47,312 bases of DNA. Origin: Saccoglossus kowalevskii. Lineage: Eukaryota; Hemichordata; Enteropneusta; Harrimaniidae. How positions within the stretch are numbered: the first letter of the stretch is position 1; each line of letters starts with the position of its first letter. Below the pieces are notes generated by a model. That model ran no database searches and had not been told where the DNA came from. It saw only the letters and a program-made list of their open reading frames with translations. Below, piece after piece: positions 1 through 11,370 of this stretch. The stretch lies in the NCBI RefSeq assembly GCF_000003605.2, contig NW_003120898.1, forward strand, positions 1 through 47,312. The letters run 5' to 3'. The position numbers and the translations under genes are program-made.

Positions 1-140
1 AAAGATATACGGCAACATTTCTGCATTTTTTCTTCCTGTGATGTCAAACATTTATAGCAGAAAATCGTGGTATTTTTGTAACTGTTTTAACTAATGGAAA
101 GTTTCGAAATTCCTTCTAATTTTCAAGTACAAGTTGTTGA
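1..140. repeat. Monomer 0, 3' part only (type A)
   Basis: The last ~140 bases of a type A unit, starting in AAAGATATACGGCAACATTT just after the T-tract and CATGG. The rest lies upstream of the window. Confidence 0.95.
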
Positions 141-1079
141 TGCTGTCGGCACGCAGTGGGTTTTAAGTTGTTAACGCACCGTGCAAAATTGTTCAAAGTC
201 ATTGCAAAGTTGTGCAAAGTTATTGCAAAGTTTGTAGATGTACTTGCATAAATGACCTAAGTTGTTGGCTTATAGAAACGCGCAGTTGTAAAGTCGACAA
301 TTTTAATAAAAGCCAGTTGAAAGCAGCTTATAGATGGTCACGTGAGTTGACTGTAAAATGTTAGAAAACAGCGTGCAAAGTTGGAAAAAAACAAAAGACA
401 TGTTGGCGGAGTTGGTTGTATATATATCCTAAGTCATTATCATAACAACTCCGCAGTTAAATTTCGAAAACATTATGTAAATGTTCCGAGAATGCCTCAT
501 ATATAAGCAGATTATCACAACAGTCACCGAAAAGTCGACAACAAACTGCTTACAAATTTGTGAAAAGCGATTGCAAAGTTGGTAGTTTCAATCGAGATTG
601 TTACCTACGATATCATATTAATAAGTCCCATAGTTAAAAGTTCGAGCATGTGAATAAATATTTCGTAAATTGATGTTAAATTAGCACAGTCTTACTCCAA
701 GTATGTAGAGGTCATAGGTCAATACTAGAAGATACTTGTGTAAACGATATCAATTTTAAAACATCCCAAAACCTGAAATAGCCTCGAATTCGGCTTAATT
801 TCAAATGATCTATGCAGTTGTGTGGTTAGGTGACCGATAAATGTTTAAAGTAAAGCACAATTGGGCATGGTTAGTACTTGCACGGGAGACTCCCCGAGCA
901 AACGAGATGTTGAATTTTTTTTTTCATTACAAACATGGAAAAGATATACGGCAATATTTCTGCATTTTTTCTTCCTGTGATGTCAAACATTTATAGCAGA
1001 AAATCGTGGCATTTTTGTAACTTTTTTAACTAAAGAAAAGTTTCGAAATTCCTTCTAATTTTCAAGTACAAGTTGTTGA
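141..1079. repeat. Monomer 1 (type A, 939 bp)
   Basis: Private variants are TATATATATCCTAAG, CAATCGAGATTG and ATTAGCACAGTC. It has a perfect AGGTCATAGGTCA at 709-721, but the following palindrome reads ATACTAGAAG instead of TTCTAGAAG. The T-tract is T10 at 915-924. Confidence 0.95.
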
Positions 1080-2006
1080 TGCTGTCGGCACGTAGTGGGT
1101 TTTATGTTGTTAACGCACCGTGCAAAGTTGTTCAAAGTCATTGCAAAGTTGTGCAAAGTTATTGCAAAGTTTGTAGATGTACTTGCATAAATGACCTAAG
1201 TTGTTGGCTTATAGAAACGCGCAGTTGTAAAGTCGACAATTTTAATAAAAGCCAGTTGAAAGCAGCTTATAGATGGTCACGTGAGTTGACTGTAAAATGT
1301 TAGAAAACAGCGTGCAAGTTGGAAAAAACAAAGAATGTTGGCGGAGTTGGTTGTATATATATCCTAAGTCATATCATACAACCCGCAGTAAATTTCGAAA
1401 ACATAAGTAAATGTCCGAGAATGCTCATATATAAGCAGATTATCACAACAGTCACCGGGAAAGTCGACAACAAACTGCTTACAAAGTTGTGAAAAACGAT
1501 TTCAAAGTTGGTAGTTTCATTCGGGATTGTTACCTGTGATATCATATTAACAAGTCCATGGTTAAAAGTTCGAACATGTGAATAAATATATCGTAAATTG
1601 ATGTTAAATTACCGTAGTCTTACTCCAAGTATGCAGAGGTCATAGGTCAATTCTAGAAGATACTTGTGTAAACGATATCGATTTTAAAACATCCCAAAAC
1701 CTGAAATAGCCTTGAAGTCTGCTTAATTTCAAATGATCTATGCAGTTGTGTGGTTAGGTGACCGATAAATGTTTAAAGTAAAGCACAATCGGGCGTGGTT
1801 AGTACTTGCAGGGCGACTCCCCGAGTAAATGAGATGTTGAATTTTTTTTTTCATTACAAACATGGAAAAGATATTCGGCAACATTTCTGCATTTTTTCTT
1901 CCTGTGATGTCAAACACTTATAGCAGAAAATCGTGGCATTTTTGTAACTTTTTGAACTAAAGAAAAGTTTCGCAATTGCTTCTAATTTTCAAGTACAAGT
2001 TGTTGA
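1080..2006. repeat. Monomer 2 (type A, 927 bp)
   Basis: Shorter than its neighbours mainly because of many one-base losses clustered at about 1,315-1,430. It has GGGCGACTCCCCGAG and the private variant CAAACACTTATAG near 1,916, shared only with monomer 50. Perfect DR1 at 1637-1649. Confidence 0.95.
1637..1649 (+). promoter_or_regulatory. Perfect DR1 nuclear-receptor-like element AGGTCATAGGTCA
   Basis: Two AGGTCA half-sites separated by one base. The same 13 bases occur in monomers 1, 2, 3, 5, 6, 8, 12, 48, 49 and 50, always at the same phase. Monomers 4 and 10 have AGGTCATAGGTAA, monomer 11 AAGTCATAGGTCA, and nearly all B units ATGTCATAGGTCA. DR1 elements are known targets of RXR/USP, HNF4 and COUP-TF/SVP type receptors. 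The match is seen; binding is inferred and untested. Confidence 0.4.
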
Positions 2007-2940
2007 TGCTGTCAGCACGTACTGGGTTTTATGTTGTTAATGCGGCGTGCAAAATTGTTCAAAGTCATTGCAAAGTTGTGCAAAGTTATTACAAAATTTG
2101 TAGATGTACTTGTATAAATGACCTGAGTTGTTGGCTTAAAGAAACTCGCAGTTGTAGAGTCGACAAGTTTATTAAAAGCCAGTTGAAGGCAGCTTATAGA
2201 TGGTTACGTGAGTTGACTGTAAAATGTTAGAAAACAGCGAGCAAAGTTGTAAAACACGAAAGAAATGTTGGCGGAGTTACGTGTATATATAACCTAAGTC
2301 ATTATCATAACAACCCCGCAGTAAAATTTCGAAAACATTAAGTAAATGTTCCGAGAATGCCTCATATATAAGCAGATTATCACAACAGTCACCAGAAAGT
2401 CGACAACAAACTGCTTACAAAGTTGTGAAAAACGATTTCAAAGTTGGTAGTTTCATTCGGGATTGTTAACCTGTGATATCATATTAACAAGTCCATGGTT
2501 AAAAGTTCGAACATGTGAATAAATATATCGTAAATTGATGTTAAATTACCGTAGTCTTACTCCAAGTATGCAGAGGTCATAGGTCAATTCTAGAAGATAC
2601 TTGTGTAAACGATATCGATTTTAAAACATCCCAAAACCTGAAATAGCCTCGAATTCTGCTTAATTTCAAATGATCTATGCAGTTGTGTGGTTAGGTGACC
2701 GATAAATGTTTAAAGTAAAGCACAATCGGGCGTGGTTAGTACTTGCAGGAGACTCCCCGAGTAAACGAGCTGTTGAATTTTTTTTTTCATTCATACATTG
2801 AAAAGATATTCGGCAACATTTCTGCATTTTTTCTTCCTGTGATGTCAAACATTTATAGCAGAAAATCGTGGCATTTTTTATACTTTTTTGAACTAAAGAA
2901 AAGTTTCGCAATTGCTTCTAATTTCAAGTACAAGTGTTGA
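2007..2940. repeat. Monomer 3 (type A, 934 bp)
   Basis: Carries GCGGCGTGC, TGACCTGAGTTG, GAAACTCGCAG and AAAACACGAAAG. The first is shared with monomers 11, 12 and 51, the second with 51 and the last with 50. Perfect DR1 at 2574-2586. Single bases are missing at the 3' end (AATTTCAAGTACAAGTGTTG). Confidence 0.95.
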
Positions 2941-3876
2941 TGCTGTCGGCACGCAGTGGGTTTTAAGTTGTTAACGCACCGTGCAAAATTGTTCAAAGTC
3001 ATTGCAAAGTTGTGCAAAGTTATTGCAAAGTTTGTAGATGTACTTGTATAAATGACTAAGTTGTTGGCTTATAGAAACGCGCAGTTGTAAAGTCGACAAG
3101 TTTATTAAAAGCCAGTTGAAAGCAGCTTATTGATGGTCACGTGAGTTGACTGTAAAATATTAGAAAATAACGTGCAAAGTTGTAAAAAGCGAAAGAAATG
3201 TTGGCGGATTTGCTTGTATATATAACCTAAGTCATTATCATAACAACCCCGCAGTAAAATTTCGAAAACATTAAGTAAATGTTCCGAGAATGCCTCATAT
3301 ATAAGCAGATTATCACAACAGTCACCGGAAAGTCGACAACAAACTGCTTACAAAGTTGTGAAAAGCGATTTCAAAGTTGGTAGTATCATTCGGGATTGTT
3401 ACCTGTGATATCATATTAACAAGTCCCATGGTTAAAAGTTCGAACATGTGAATAAATATATAGTAAATTGATGTTAAATTACCGTAGTCTTACTCCAAGT
3501 ATGCAGAGGTCATAGGTAAATTCTATAAGATACATGTGTAAACGATATCGATTTTAAAACATCCCAAAACCTGAAATAGCCTCGAATTCGGAATGATTTC
3601 AAATGATCTATGCAGTTGTGTGGTTTGGTGACCGATAAATGTTGAAAGTAACGCATAATCGGGCGTGGTTAGTACTTGCACGGGAGACTCCCCGAGCAAA
3701 CGAGGTGTTGAATTTTTTTTTCAATACAAACATGGAAAAGATATACGGCAACAATTCTGCATTTTTTCTTCCTGTGATGTCAAACATTTATAGCAGACAA
3801 TCGTAGCATTTTTGTAACTTTTTGAACTAAAGAAAAGTTTCGCAATTGCTTCTAATTTTCAAGTACAAGTTGTTGA
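2941..3876. repeat. Monomer 4 (type A, 936 bp)
   Basis: Variants include AAAATAACGTGC and GCGGATTTGC. The DR1 is damaged at 3507 (AGGTCATAGGTAA) and the next palindrome reads TTCTATAAG. Confidence 0.95.
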
Positions 3877-4803
3877 TGCTGTCAGCACGCAGTGGGTTTT
3901 AAGTTGTTAACGCACCGTGCAAAATTGTTCAAAGTCATTGCAAAGTTGTGCAAAGTTATTGCAAAGTTTGTAGATGTACTTGTATAAATGACCTAAGTTG
4001 TTGGCTTATAGAAACGCACAGTTGTAAAGTCGAAAAGTTTATTAAAAGCCAATTGGAAGCAGCTTATAGATGGTCACGTGAGTTGACAGTAAAATGTTAG
4101 AAAACAGCGAGCAAAGTTGTAAAAAACGAAAGAAATGTTGGCGGAGTTGCTTGTATATATAACCTAAGTCATTATCATAACAACCCCGCAGTAAAATTTC
4201 GAAAACATTAAGTAAATGTTCCGAGAATGCCTCATATATAAGCAGATTATCACAACAGTCACCGGAAAGTCGACAACAAACTGCTTACAAAGTTGTGAAA
4301 AGCGATTTCAAAGTTGGTAGTATCATTCGGGATTGTTACCTGTGATATCATATTAACAAGTCCTATGGTTAAAAGTTCGAACATGTGAATAAATATATCG
4401 TAAATTGATGTTAAACTACCGTAGTCTTACTCCAAGTATGCAGAGGTCATAGGTCAATTCTAGAAGATATTTGCGTAGGCGATATCGATTTTAAATCATC
4501 GCAAAACCTGAAATAGCCGCGAATTCGGAATGATTTTAAATGATCTATGCAGTTGTGTGGTTTGGTGACCGATAAATTTTTAAAGTGAAGCACAATCGTA
4601 CTTGCATGGGAGACTCCCCGAGTAAACGAGCTGTTGAATTTTTTTTTTCATTACAAACATGGAAAAGATATTCGGCAACATTTCTGCATTTTTTCTTCCT
4701 GTGATGTCAAACATTTATAGCAGAAAATCGTGGCATTTTTGTAACTTTTTGAACTAAAGAAAAGTTTCGCAATTGCTTCTAATTTTCAAGTACAAGTTGT
4801 TGA
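3877..4803. repeat. Monomer 5 (type A with a B-like patch, 927 bp)
   Basis: AATCGTACTTGC near 4,586-4,600 lacks the usual GGCGTGGTTAG, an 11-base loss. At about 4,465-4,525 it has TTGCGTAGGCGATATCG and GCCGCGAATTCGG, which are type B1 diagnostics. SalI site lost in AAAGTCGAAAAG. Perfect DR1 at 4444-4456. Confidence 0.95.
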
Positions 4804-5740
4804 TGCTGTCGGCACGTATTGGGTTTATGTTGTTAACGCGGCGTGCAAAATTGTTCAAAGTCATTGCAAAGTTGTGCAAAGTTATTGCAAAGTTTGTAGA
4901 TGTACTTGTATAAATGACCTAAGTTGTTGGCTTATAGAAACGCGCAGTTGTAAAGTCGACAAGTTTATTAAAAGCCAGTTGAAAGCAGCTTATAGATGGT
5001 CACGTGAGTTGACTGTAAAATATTAGAAAATAGCGTGCAAAGTTGTAAAAAACGAAAGAAATGTTGGCGGAGTTGCTTGTATATATAACCTAAGTCATTA
5101 TCATGACAACCCCGCAGTTAAATGTCTAAAACATTAAGTAAATATTCCGAGAATGCCTCATATATAACCAGATTATCACAACAGTCACCGAAAAGTCGAC
5201 AACAAACTGCTTACAAAGTTGTGAAAAGCGATTTCAAAGTTGGTAGTATCATTCGGGATTGTTACCTGTGATATCATATTAACAAGTCCCATGGTTAAAA
5301 GTTCGAACATGTGAATAAATATATCGTAAATTGATGTTAAATTACCGTAGTCTTACTCCAAGTATGCAGAGGTCATAGGTCAATTCTAGAAGATACTTGT
5401 GTAAACAATATCGATTTTAAAACACCCCAAAACCTAAAATAGCCTCTAATTCTGCTTAATTTCAAATGATCTATGCAGTTGTGTGGTTAGGTGACCGATA
5501 AATGTTTAAAGTAAAGCACAATCGGTCGTGGTTAGTACTTGCATGGGAGACTCCCCGAGTAAACGAGCTGTTGAATTTTTTTTTTCATTACAAACATGGA
5601 AAAGATATTTGGCAACATTTCTGCATTTTTTCTTCCTGCGATGTCAAACATTTATAGCAGAAAATCGTGGCATTTTTGTAACTTTTTGAACTAAAGAAAA
5701 GTTTCGCAATTGCTTCTAATTTTCAAGTACAAGTTGTTGA
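4804..5740. repeat. Monomer 6 (type A, 937 bp)
   Basis: First unit of the subgroup with AATGTCTAAAACATT and TATATAACCAG. It starts with GCACGTATTGGGTTTATG. Perfect DR1 at 5370-5382. Confidence 0.95.
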
Positions 5741-6677
5741 TGCTGTCGGCACGCAGTGGGTTTTAAGATGTTAACGCACCATGCAAAATTGTTCAAAGTC
5801 ATTGCAAAGTTGTGCAAAGTTATTGCAAAGTTTGTAGATGTACTTGTATAAATGACCTAAGTTGTTGGCTTATAGAAACGCGCAGTTGTAAAGTCGACAA
5901 GTTTATTAAAAGCCAGTTGAAAGCAGCTTATAGATGGTCACGTGAGTTGACTGTAAAATATTAGAAAATAGCGTGCAAAGTTGTAAAAAAAAGAAAGAAA
6001 TGTTGGCGGAGTTGCTTGTATATATATAACCTAAGTCATTATCATGACAACCCCGCAGTTAAATGTCTAAAACATTGAGTAAATATTCCGAGAATGCCTC
6101 ATATATAACCAGATTATCACAACAGTCACCGAAAAGTCGACAACAAACTGCTTACAAAGTTATGAAAAGCGATTTCAAAGTTGGTAGTTTCATTCGGGAT
6201 TGTTACCTGTGATATCATATTAACAAGTCCCGTGGTTAAAAGTTTGAACATGTGATAAATATTTCGTAAATTGATGTTAAATTACCGTAGTCTTACTACA
6301 AGTATGTAGATGTCATAGGTCAATTCTAGAAGATATTTGCATAGGCGATATCGATTTTAAATCATCCCAAAACTGAAATAGCTCGAATTCGGAATGATTT
6401 CAAATGATCTATGCAGTTGTGTGGTTTGGTGACCGATAAATGTTTAAAGTAAAGCACAATCGGGCGTGGTTAGTACTTGCACGGGAGACTCCCCGAGCAA
6501 ACGAGGTGTTGATTTTTTTTTTCATTTCAAACATGGAAAAGATATACGGCAACAATTCTGCATTTTTTCTTTCTGTGATGTCAAACATTTATAGCAGAAA
6601 ATCGTGGCATTTTTGTAACTTTTTGAACTAAAGAAAAGTTTCGAAATTCCTTCTAATTTTCAAGTACAAGTTGTTGA
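5741..6677. repeat. Monomer 7 (type A with a B-like patch, 937 bp)
   Basis: It has TTAAGATGTTAACGCACC at the start, shared with monomer 13. At about 6,300-6,350 it has ATGTCATAGG and GCATAGGCGATATC, which are B diagnostics. Single-base losses cluster at 6,253-6,385 (CATGTGATAAATA, AAAACTGAAATAGCTCG). Confidence 0.95.
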
Positions 6678-7617
6678 TGCTGTCGGCACGCAGTGGGTTT
6701 TAAGTTGTTAACGCACCATGCAAAATTGTTCAAAGTCATTGCAAAGTTGTGCAAAGTTATTGCAAAGTTTGTAGATGTACTTGTATAAATGACCTAAGTT
6801 GTTGGCTTATAGAAACGCGCAGTTGTAAAGTCGACAAGTTTATTAAAAGCCAATTGAAAGCAGCTTATAGATGGTCACGTGAGTTGACTGTAAAATATTA
6901 GAAAATAGCGTGCAAAGTTGGAAAAAACGAAAGAAATGTTGGCGGAGTTGCTTGTATATATATAACCTAAGTCATTATCATGACAACCCCGCAGTTAAAT
7001 GTCTAAAACATTAAGTAAATATTCCGAGAATGCCTCATATATAACCAGATTATCACAACAGTCACCGAAAAGTCGACAACAAACTGCTTACCAAGTTATG
7101 AAAAGCGATTTCAAAGTTGGTAGTTTCATTCGGGATTGTTACCTGTGATATCATATTAACAAGTCCCGTGGTTAAAATTTGAACATGTGAATAAATATAT
7201 CGTAAATTGATGTTAAATTACCGTAGTCTTACTCCAAGTATGCAGAGGTCATAGGTCAATTCTAGAAGATACTTGTGTAAACAATATCGATTTTAAAACA
7301 TCCCAAAACCTGAAATAGCCTCTAATTCTGCTTAATTTCAAATGATCTATGCAGTTGTGTGGTTAGGTGACCGATAAATATTTAAAGTAAAGCACAATAG
7401 GGCGTGGTTAGTACTTGCATGGGAGACTCCCCGAGTAAACGAGCTGTTGAATCTTTTTTTTTCATTACAAACATGGAAAAGATATTCGGCAACATTTCTG
7501 TATTTTTTCTTCCTGCGATGTCAAACATTTATAGCAGAAAATCGTGGCATTTTTGTAACTTTTTGAACTAAAGAAAAGTTTCGAAATTCCTTCTAATTTT
7601 CAAGTACAAGTTGTTGA
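6678..7617. repeat. Monomer 8 (type A, 940 bp)
   Basis: Variants are TTACCAAGTTATG and GGTTAAAATTTGAAC, the latter shared with monomer 11. Perfect DR1 at 7246-7258. Confidence 0.95.
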
Positions 7618-8557
7618 TGCTGTCGGCACGCAGTGGGTTTTAAGTTGTTAACGCACCGTGCAAAATTGTTCAAAGTCATTGCAAAGTTGTGCAAAGTTAT
7701 TGCAAAGGTTGTAGATGTACTTGTATAAATGACCTAAGTTGTTGGCTTATAGAAACGCGCAGTTGTAAAGTCGACAAGTTTATTAAAAGCCAGTTGAAAG
7801 CAGCTTATAGATGGTAACGTGAGTTGACTGTAAAATATTAGAAAATAGCGTGCAAAGTTGTAAAAAACGAAAGAAATGTTGGCGGAGTTGCTTGTATATA
7901 TATAACCTAAGTCATTATCATGACAACCCCGCAGTTAAATGTCTAAAACATTAAGTAAATATTCCGTGAATGCCTCATATATAACCAGATTATCACAACA
8001 GTCACCGAAAAGTCGACAACAAACTGCATACAAAGTTATGAAAAGCGATTTCAAAGTTGGTAGTTTCATTCGGGATTGTTACCTGTGATATCATATTAAC
8101 AAGTCCCGTGGTTAAAAGTTTGAACATGTGAATTAATATTTCGTAAATTGATGTTAAATTACCGTAGTCTTACTCCAAGTATGTAGATGTCATAGGTCAA
8201 TTCTAGAAGATACTTGTGTAAACAATATCGATTTTAAAACATCCCAAAACCTGAAATAGCCTCTAATTCTGCTTAATTTCAAATGATCTATGCAGTTGTG
8301 TGGTTAGGTGACCGATAAATATTTAAAGTAAAGCACAATAGGGCGTGGTTAGTACTTGCATGGGAGACTCCCCGAGTAAACGAGCTGTTGAATTTTTTTT
8401 TTCATTACAAACATGGAAAAGATATTCGGCAACATTTCTGTATTTTTTCTTCCTGCGATGTCAAACATTTATAGCAGAAAATCGTGGCATTTTTGTAACT
8501 TTTTGAACTAAAGAAAAGTTTCGAAATTCCTTCTAATTTTCAAGTACAAGTTGTTGA
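7618..8557. repeat. Monomer 9 (type A, 940 bp)
   Basis: Close to monomer 8; both end in ACATTTCTGTATTTTTTC. It has CAAAGGTTGTAG and GATGGTAACGTG, so its CACGTG is lost. The receptor-like repeat is in the B form ATGTCATAGGTCA. Confidence 0.95.
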
Positions 8558-9493
8558 TGCTGTCGGCACACAGTGGGTTTTAAGTTGTTAACGCACTGTG
8601 CAAAATTGTTCAAAGTCATTGCAAAGTTGTGCAAAGTTATTGCAAAGTTTGTAGATGTACTTGTATAAATGACCTAAGTTGTTGGCTTATAGAAACGCGC
8701 AGTTGTAAAGTCGACAAGTTTATTAAAACCCAATTGAAAGCAGCTTATAGATGGTCACGTGAGTTGACTGTAAAATGTTAGAAAACAGCGAGCAAAGTTG
8801 TAAAAAACGAAAGAAATGTTGGCGGAGTTGCTTGTATATATAACCTAAGTCATTATCATAACAACCCCGCAGTAAAATTTAGAGAACATTAAGTAAATGT
8901 TCCGAGAATGCCTCATATACAAGCAGATTATCACAACAGTCACCGGAAAGTCGACAACAAACTGCTTACAAAGTTGTGAAAAGCGATTTCAAAGTTTGTA
9001 GTATCAGTCGGGATTGTTACCTGTGATATCATATTAACAAGTCCCATGGTTAAAAGTTCGAACATGTGTATAAATATATCGTAAATTGATGTTATATTAC
9101 CGTAGTCTTACTCCAAGTATGCAGAGGTCATAGGTAAATTCTAGAAGATACTTGTGTAAACGATATCGATTTTGAAACATCCCAAAACCTGAAATAGCCT
9201 CTAATTCTGCTTAATTTTAAATGATCTATGCGGTTGTGTGGTTAGGTGACCGATAAATGTTTAAAGTAAAGCACAATCGGGCGTGGTTAGTACTTGCATG
9301 GGAGACTCCCCGAGTAAACGAGCTGTTGATTTTTTTTTCATTACAAACATGGAAAAGATATTCGGCAACATTTCTGCATTTTTTCTTCCTGTGATGTCAA
9401 ACATTTATAGCAGAAAATCGTGGCATTTTTGTAACCTTTTGAACTAAACAACAGTTTCGCAATTGCTTCTAATTTTCAAGTACAAGTTGTTGA
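8558..9493. repeat. Monomer 10 (type A, 936 bp)
   Basis: Belongs to the earlier A subgroup (AACAACCCCGCAGTAAAATTT). Variants are GCACACAGTGGG, TTTAGAGAACATT and AGTATCAGTCGGG. The repeat reads AGGTCATAGGTAA at 9125, as in monomer 4. Confidence 0.95.
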
Positions 9494-10430
9494 TGCTGTC
9501 GGGACGTAGTGGGTTTTATGTTGTTAACGCGGCGTGCAAAATTGTTCAAAGTCATTGCAAAGTTGTGCAAAGTTATTGCAAAGTTTGTAGATGTACTTGT
9601 ATAAATGACCTAAGTTGTTGGCTTATAGAAACGCGCAGTTGTAAAGTCGACAAGTTTATTAAAAGCCAGTTGAAAGCAGCTTATAGATGGTCACGTGAGT
9701 TGACTGTAAAATATTAGAAAATAGCGTGCAAAGTTGTAAAAAACGAAAGAAATGTTGGCGGAGTTGCTAGTATATATATAACCTAAGTCATTATTATGAC
9801 AACCCCGCAGTTAAATGTCTAAAACATTAAGTAAATATTCCGAGAATGCCTCATATATAACCAGATTATCACAACAGTCACCGAAAAGTCGACAACAAAC
9901 TGCTTACAAAGTTATGAAAAGCGATTTCAAAGTTGGTAGTTTCATTCGGGATTGTTACCTGTGATATCATATTAATAAGTCCCGTGGTTAAAATTTGAAC
10001 ATGTGAATAAATATATCGTAAATTGATGTTAAATTACCGTAGTCTTACTCCAAGTATGCAGAAGTCATAGGTCAATTCTAGAAGATACTTGTGTAAACAA
10101 TATCGATTTTAAAACATCCCAAAACCTGAAATAGCCTCTAATTCTGCTTAATTTCAAATGATCTATGCAGTTGTGTGGTTAGGTGACCGATAAATATTTA
10201 AAGTAAAGCACAATAGGGCGTGGTTAGTACTTGCATGGAAGACTCCCCGAGTAAACGAGCTGTTGATTTTTTTTTCATTACAAACATGGAAAAGATATTC
10301 GGCAACATTTCTGCATTTTTTCTTCCTGTGATGTCAAACATTTATAGCAGAAAATCGTGGCATTTTTGTAACCTTTTGAACTAAACAAAAGTTTCGCAAT
10401 TGCTTCTAATTTTCAAGTACAAGTTGTTGA
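9494..10430. repeat. Monomer 11 (type A, 937 bp; twin of 12)
   Basis: Shares GTCGGGACGTAG, GCGGCGTGC and TCATTATTATGACAACC with monomer 12. Differences are few, for example GTTGCTAGTATATATA and AAGTCATAGGTCA here. It looks like a recent one-unit duplication. Confidence 0.95.
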
Positions 10431-11370
10431 TGCTGTCGGGACGTAGTGGGTTTTATGTTGTTAACGCGGCGTGCAAAATTGTTCAAAGTCATTGCAAAGT
10501 TGTGCAAAGTTATTGCAAAGTTTGTAGATGTACTTGTATAAATGACCTAAGTTGTTGGCTTATAGAAACGCGCAGTTGTAAAGTCGACAAGTTTATTAAA
10601 AGCCAGTTGAAAGCAGCTTATAGATGGTCACGTGAGTTGACTGTAAAATATTAGAAAATAGCGTGCAAAGTTGTAAAAAACGAAAGAAATGTTGGCGGAG
10701 TTGCTTGTATATATATAACCTAAGTCATTATTATGACAACCCCGCAGTTAAATGTCTAAAACATTAAGTAAATATTCCGAGAATGCCTCATATATAACCA
10801 GATTATCACAACAGTCACCGAAAAGTCGACAACAAACTGCTTACAAAGTTATGAAAAGCGATTTCAAAGTTGGTAGTTTCATTCGGGATTGTTACCTGTG
10901 ATATCATATTAACAAGTCCCGTGGTTAAAAGTTTGAACATGTGAATAAATATATCGTAAATTGATGTTAAATTACCGTAGTCTTACTCCAAGTATGCAGA
11001 GGTCATAGGTCAATTCTAGAAGATACTTGTGTAAACAATATCGATTTTAAAACATCCCAAAACCTGAAATAGCCTCTAATTCTACTTAATTTCAAATGAT
11101 TTTTGCAGTTGTGTGGTTAGGTGACCGATAAATGTTTAAAGTAAAGCACAATCGGGCGTGGTTAGTACTTGCATGGGAGACTCCCCGAGTAAACGAGCTG
11201 TTGAATTTTTTTTTTCATTACAAACATGGAAAAGATATTCGGCAACATTTCTGCATTTTTTCTTCCTGCGATGTCAAACATTTATAGCAGAAAATCGTGG
11301 CATTTTTGTAACTTTTTGAACTAAAGAAAAGTTTTGAAATTCCTTCTAATTTTCAAGTACAAGTTGTTGA
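10431..11370. repeat. Monomer 12 (type A, 940 bp; twin of 11)
   Basis: Nearly the same as monomer 11 over the first ~500 bases, then closer to monomers 6-8. It has ATGATTTTTGCAG where neighbours have ATGATCTATGCAG. Perfect DR1 at 11000-11012. Confidence 0.95.

Noticed and set aside
600-660. Internal Pol III promoter (A-box plus B-box) as in SINEs or tRNA genes
   Set aside because: Only the GTTCGA core of a B-box is present in some units. The upstream TGGTAGTTTCATT does not match an A-box well, and no tRNA-like fold is apparent.
9463-9717. Plus-strand open frame of 84 codons in some type A units (also 1976-2230, 10400-10654, 46810-47064)
   Set aside because: Present only where a few private variants remove stops, as in TTTATGTTG for TTTAAGTTG. 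Most A units and all B units interrupt it. Its identical copies are the twin monomers 11 and 12, not evidence of selection.
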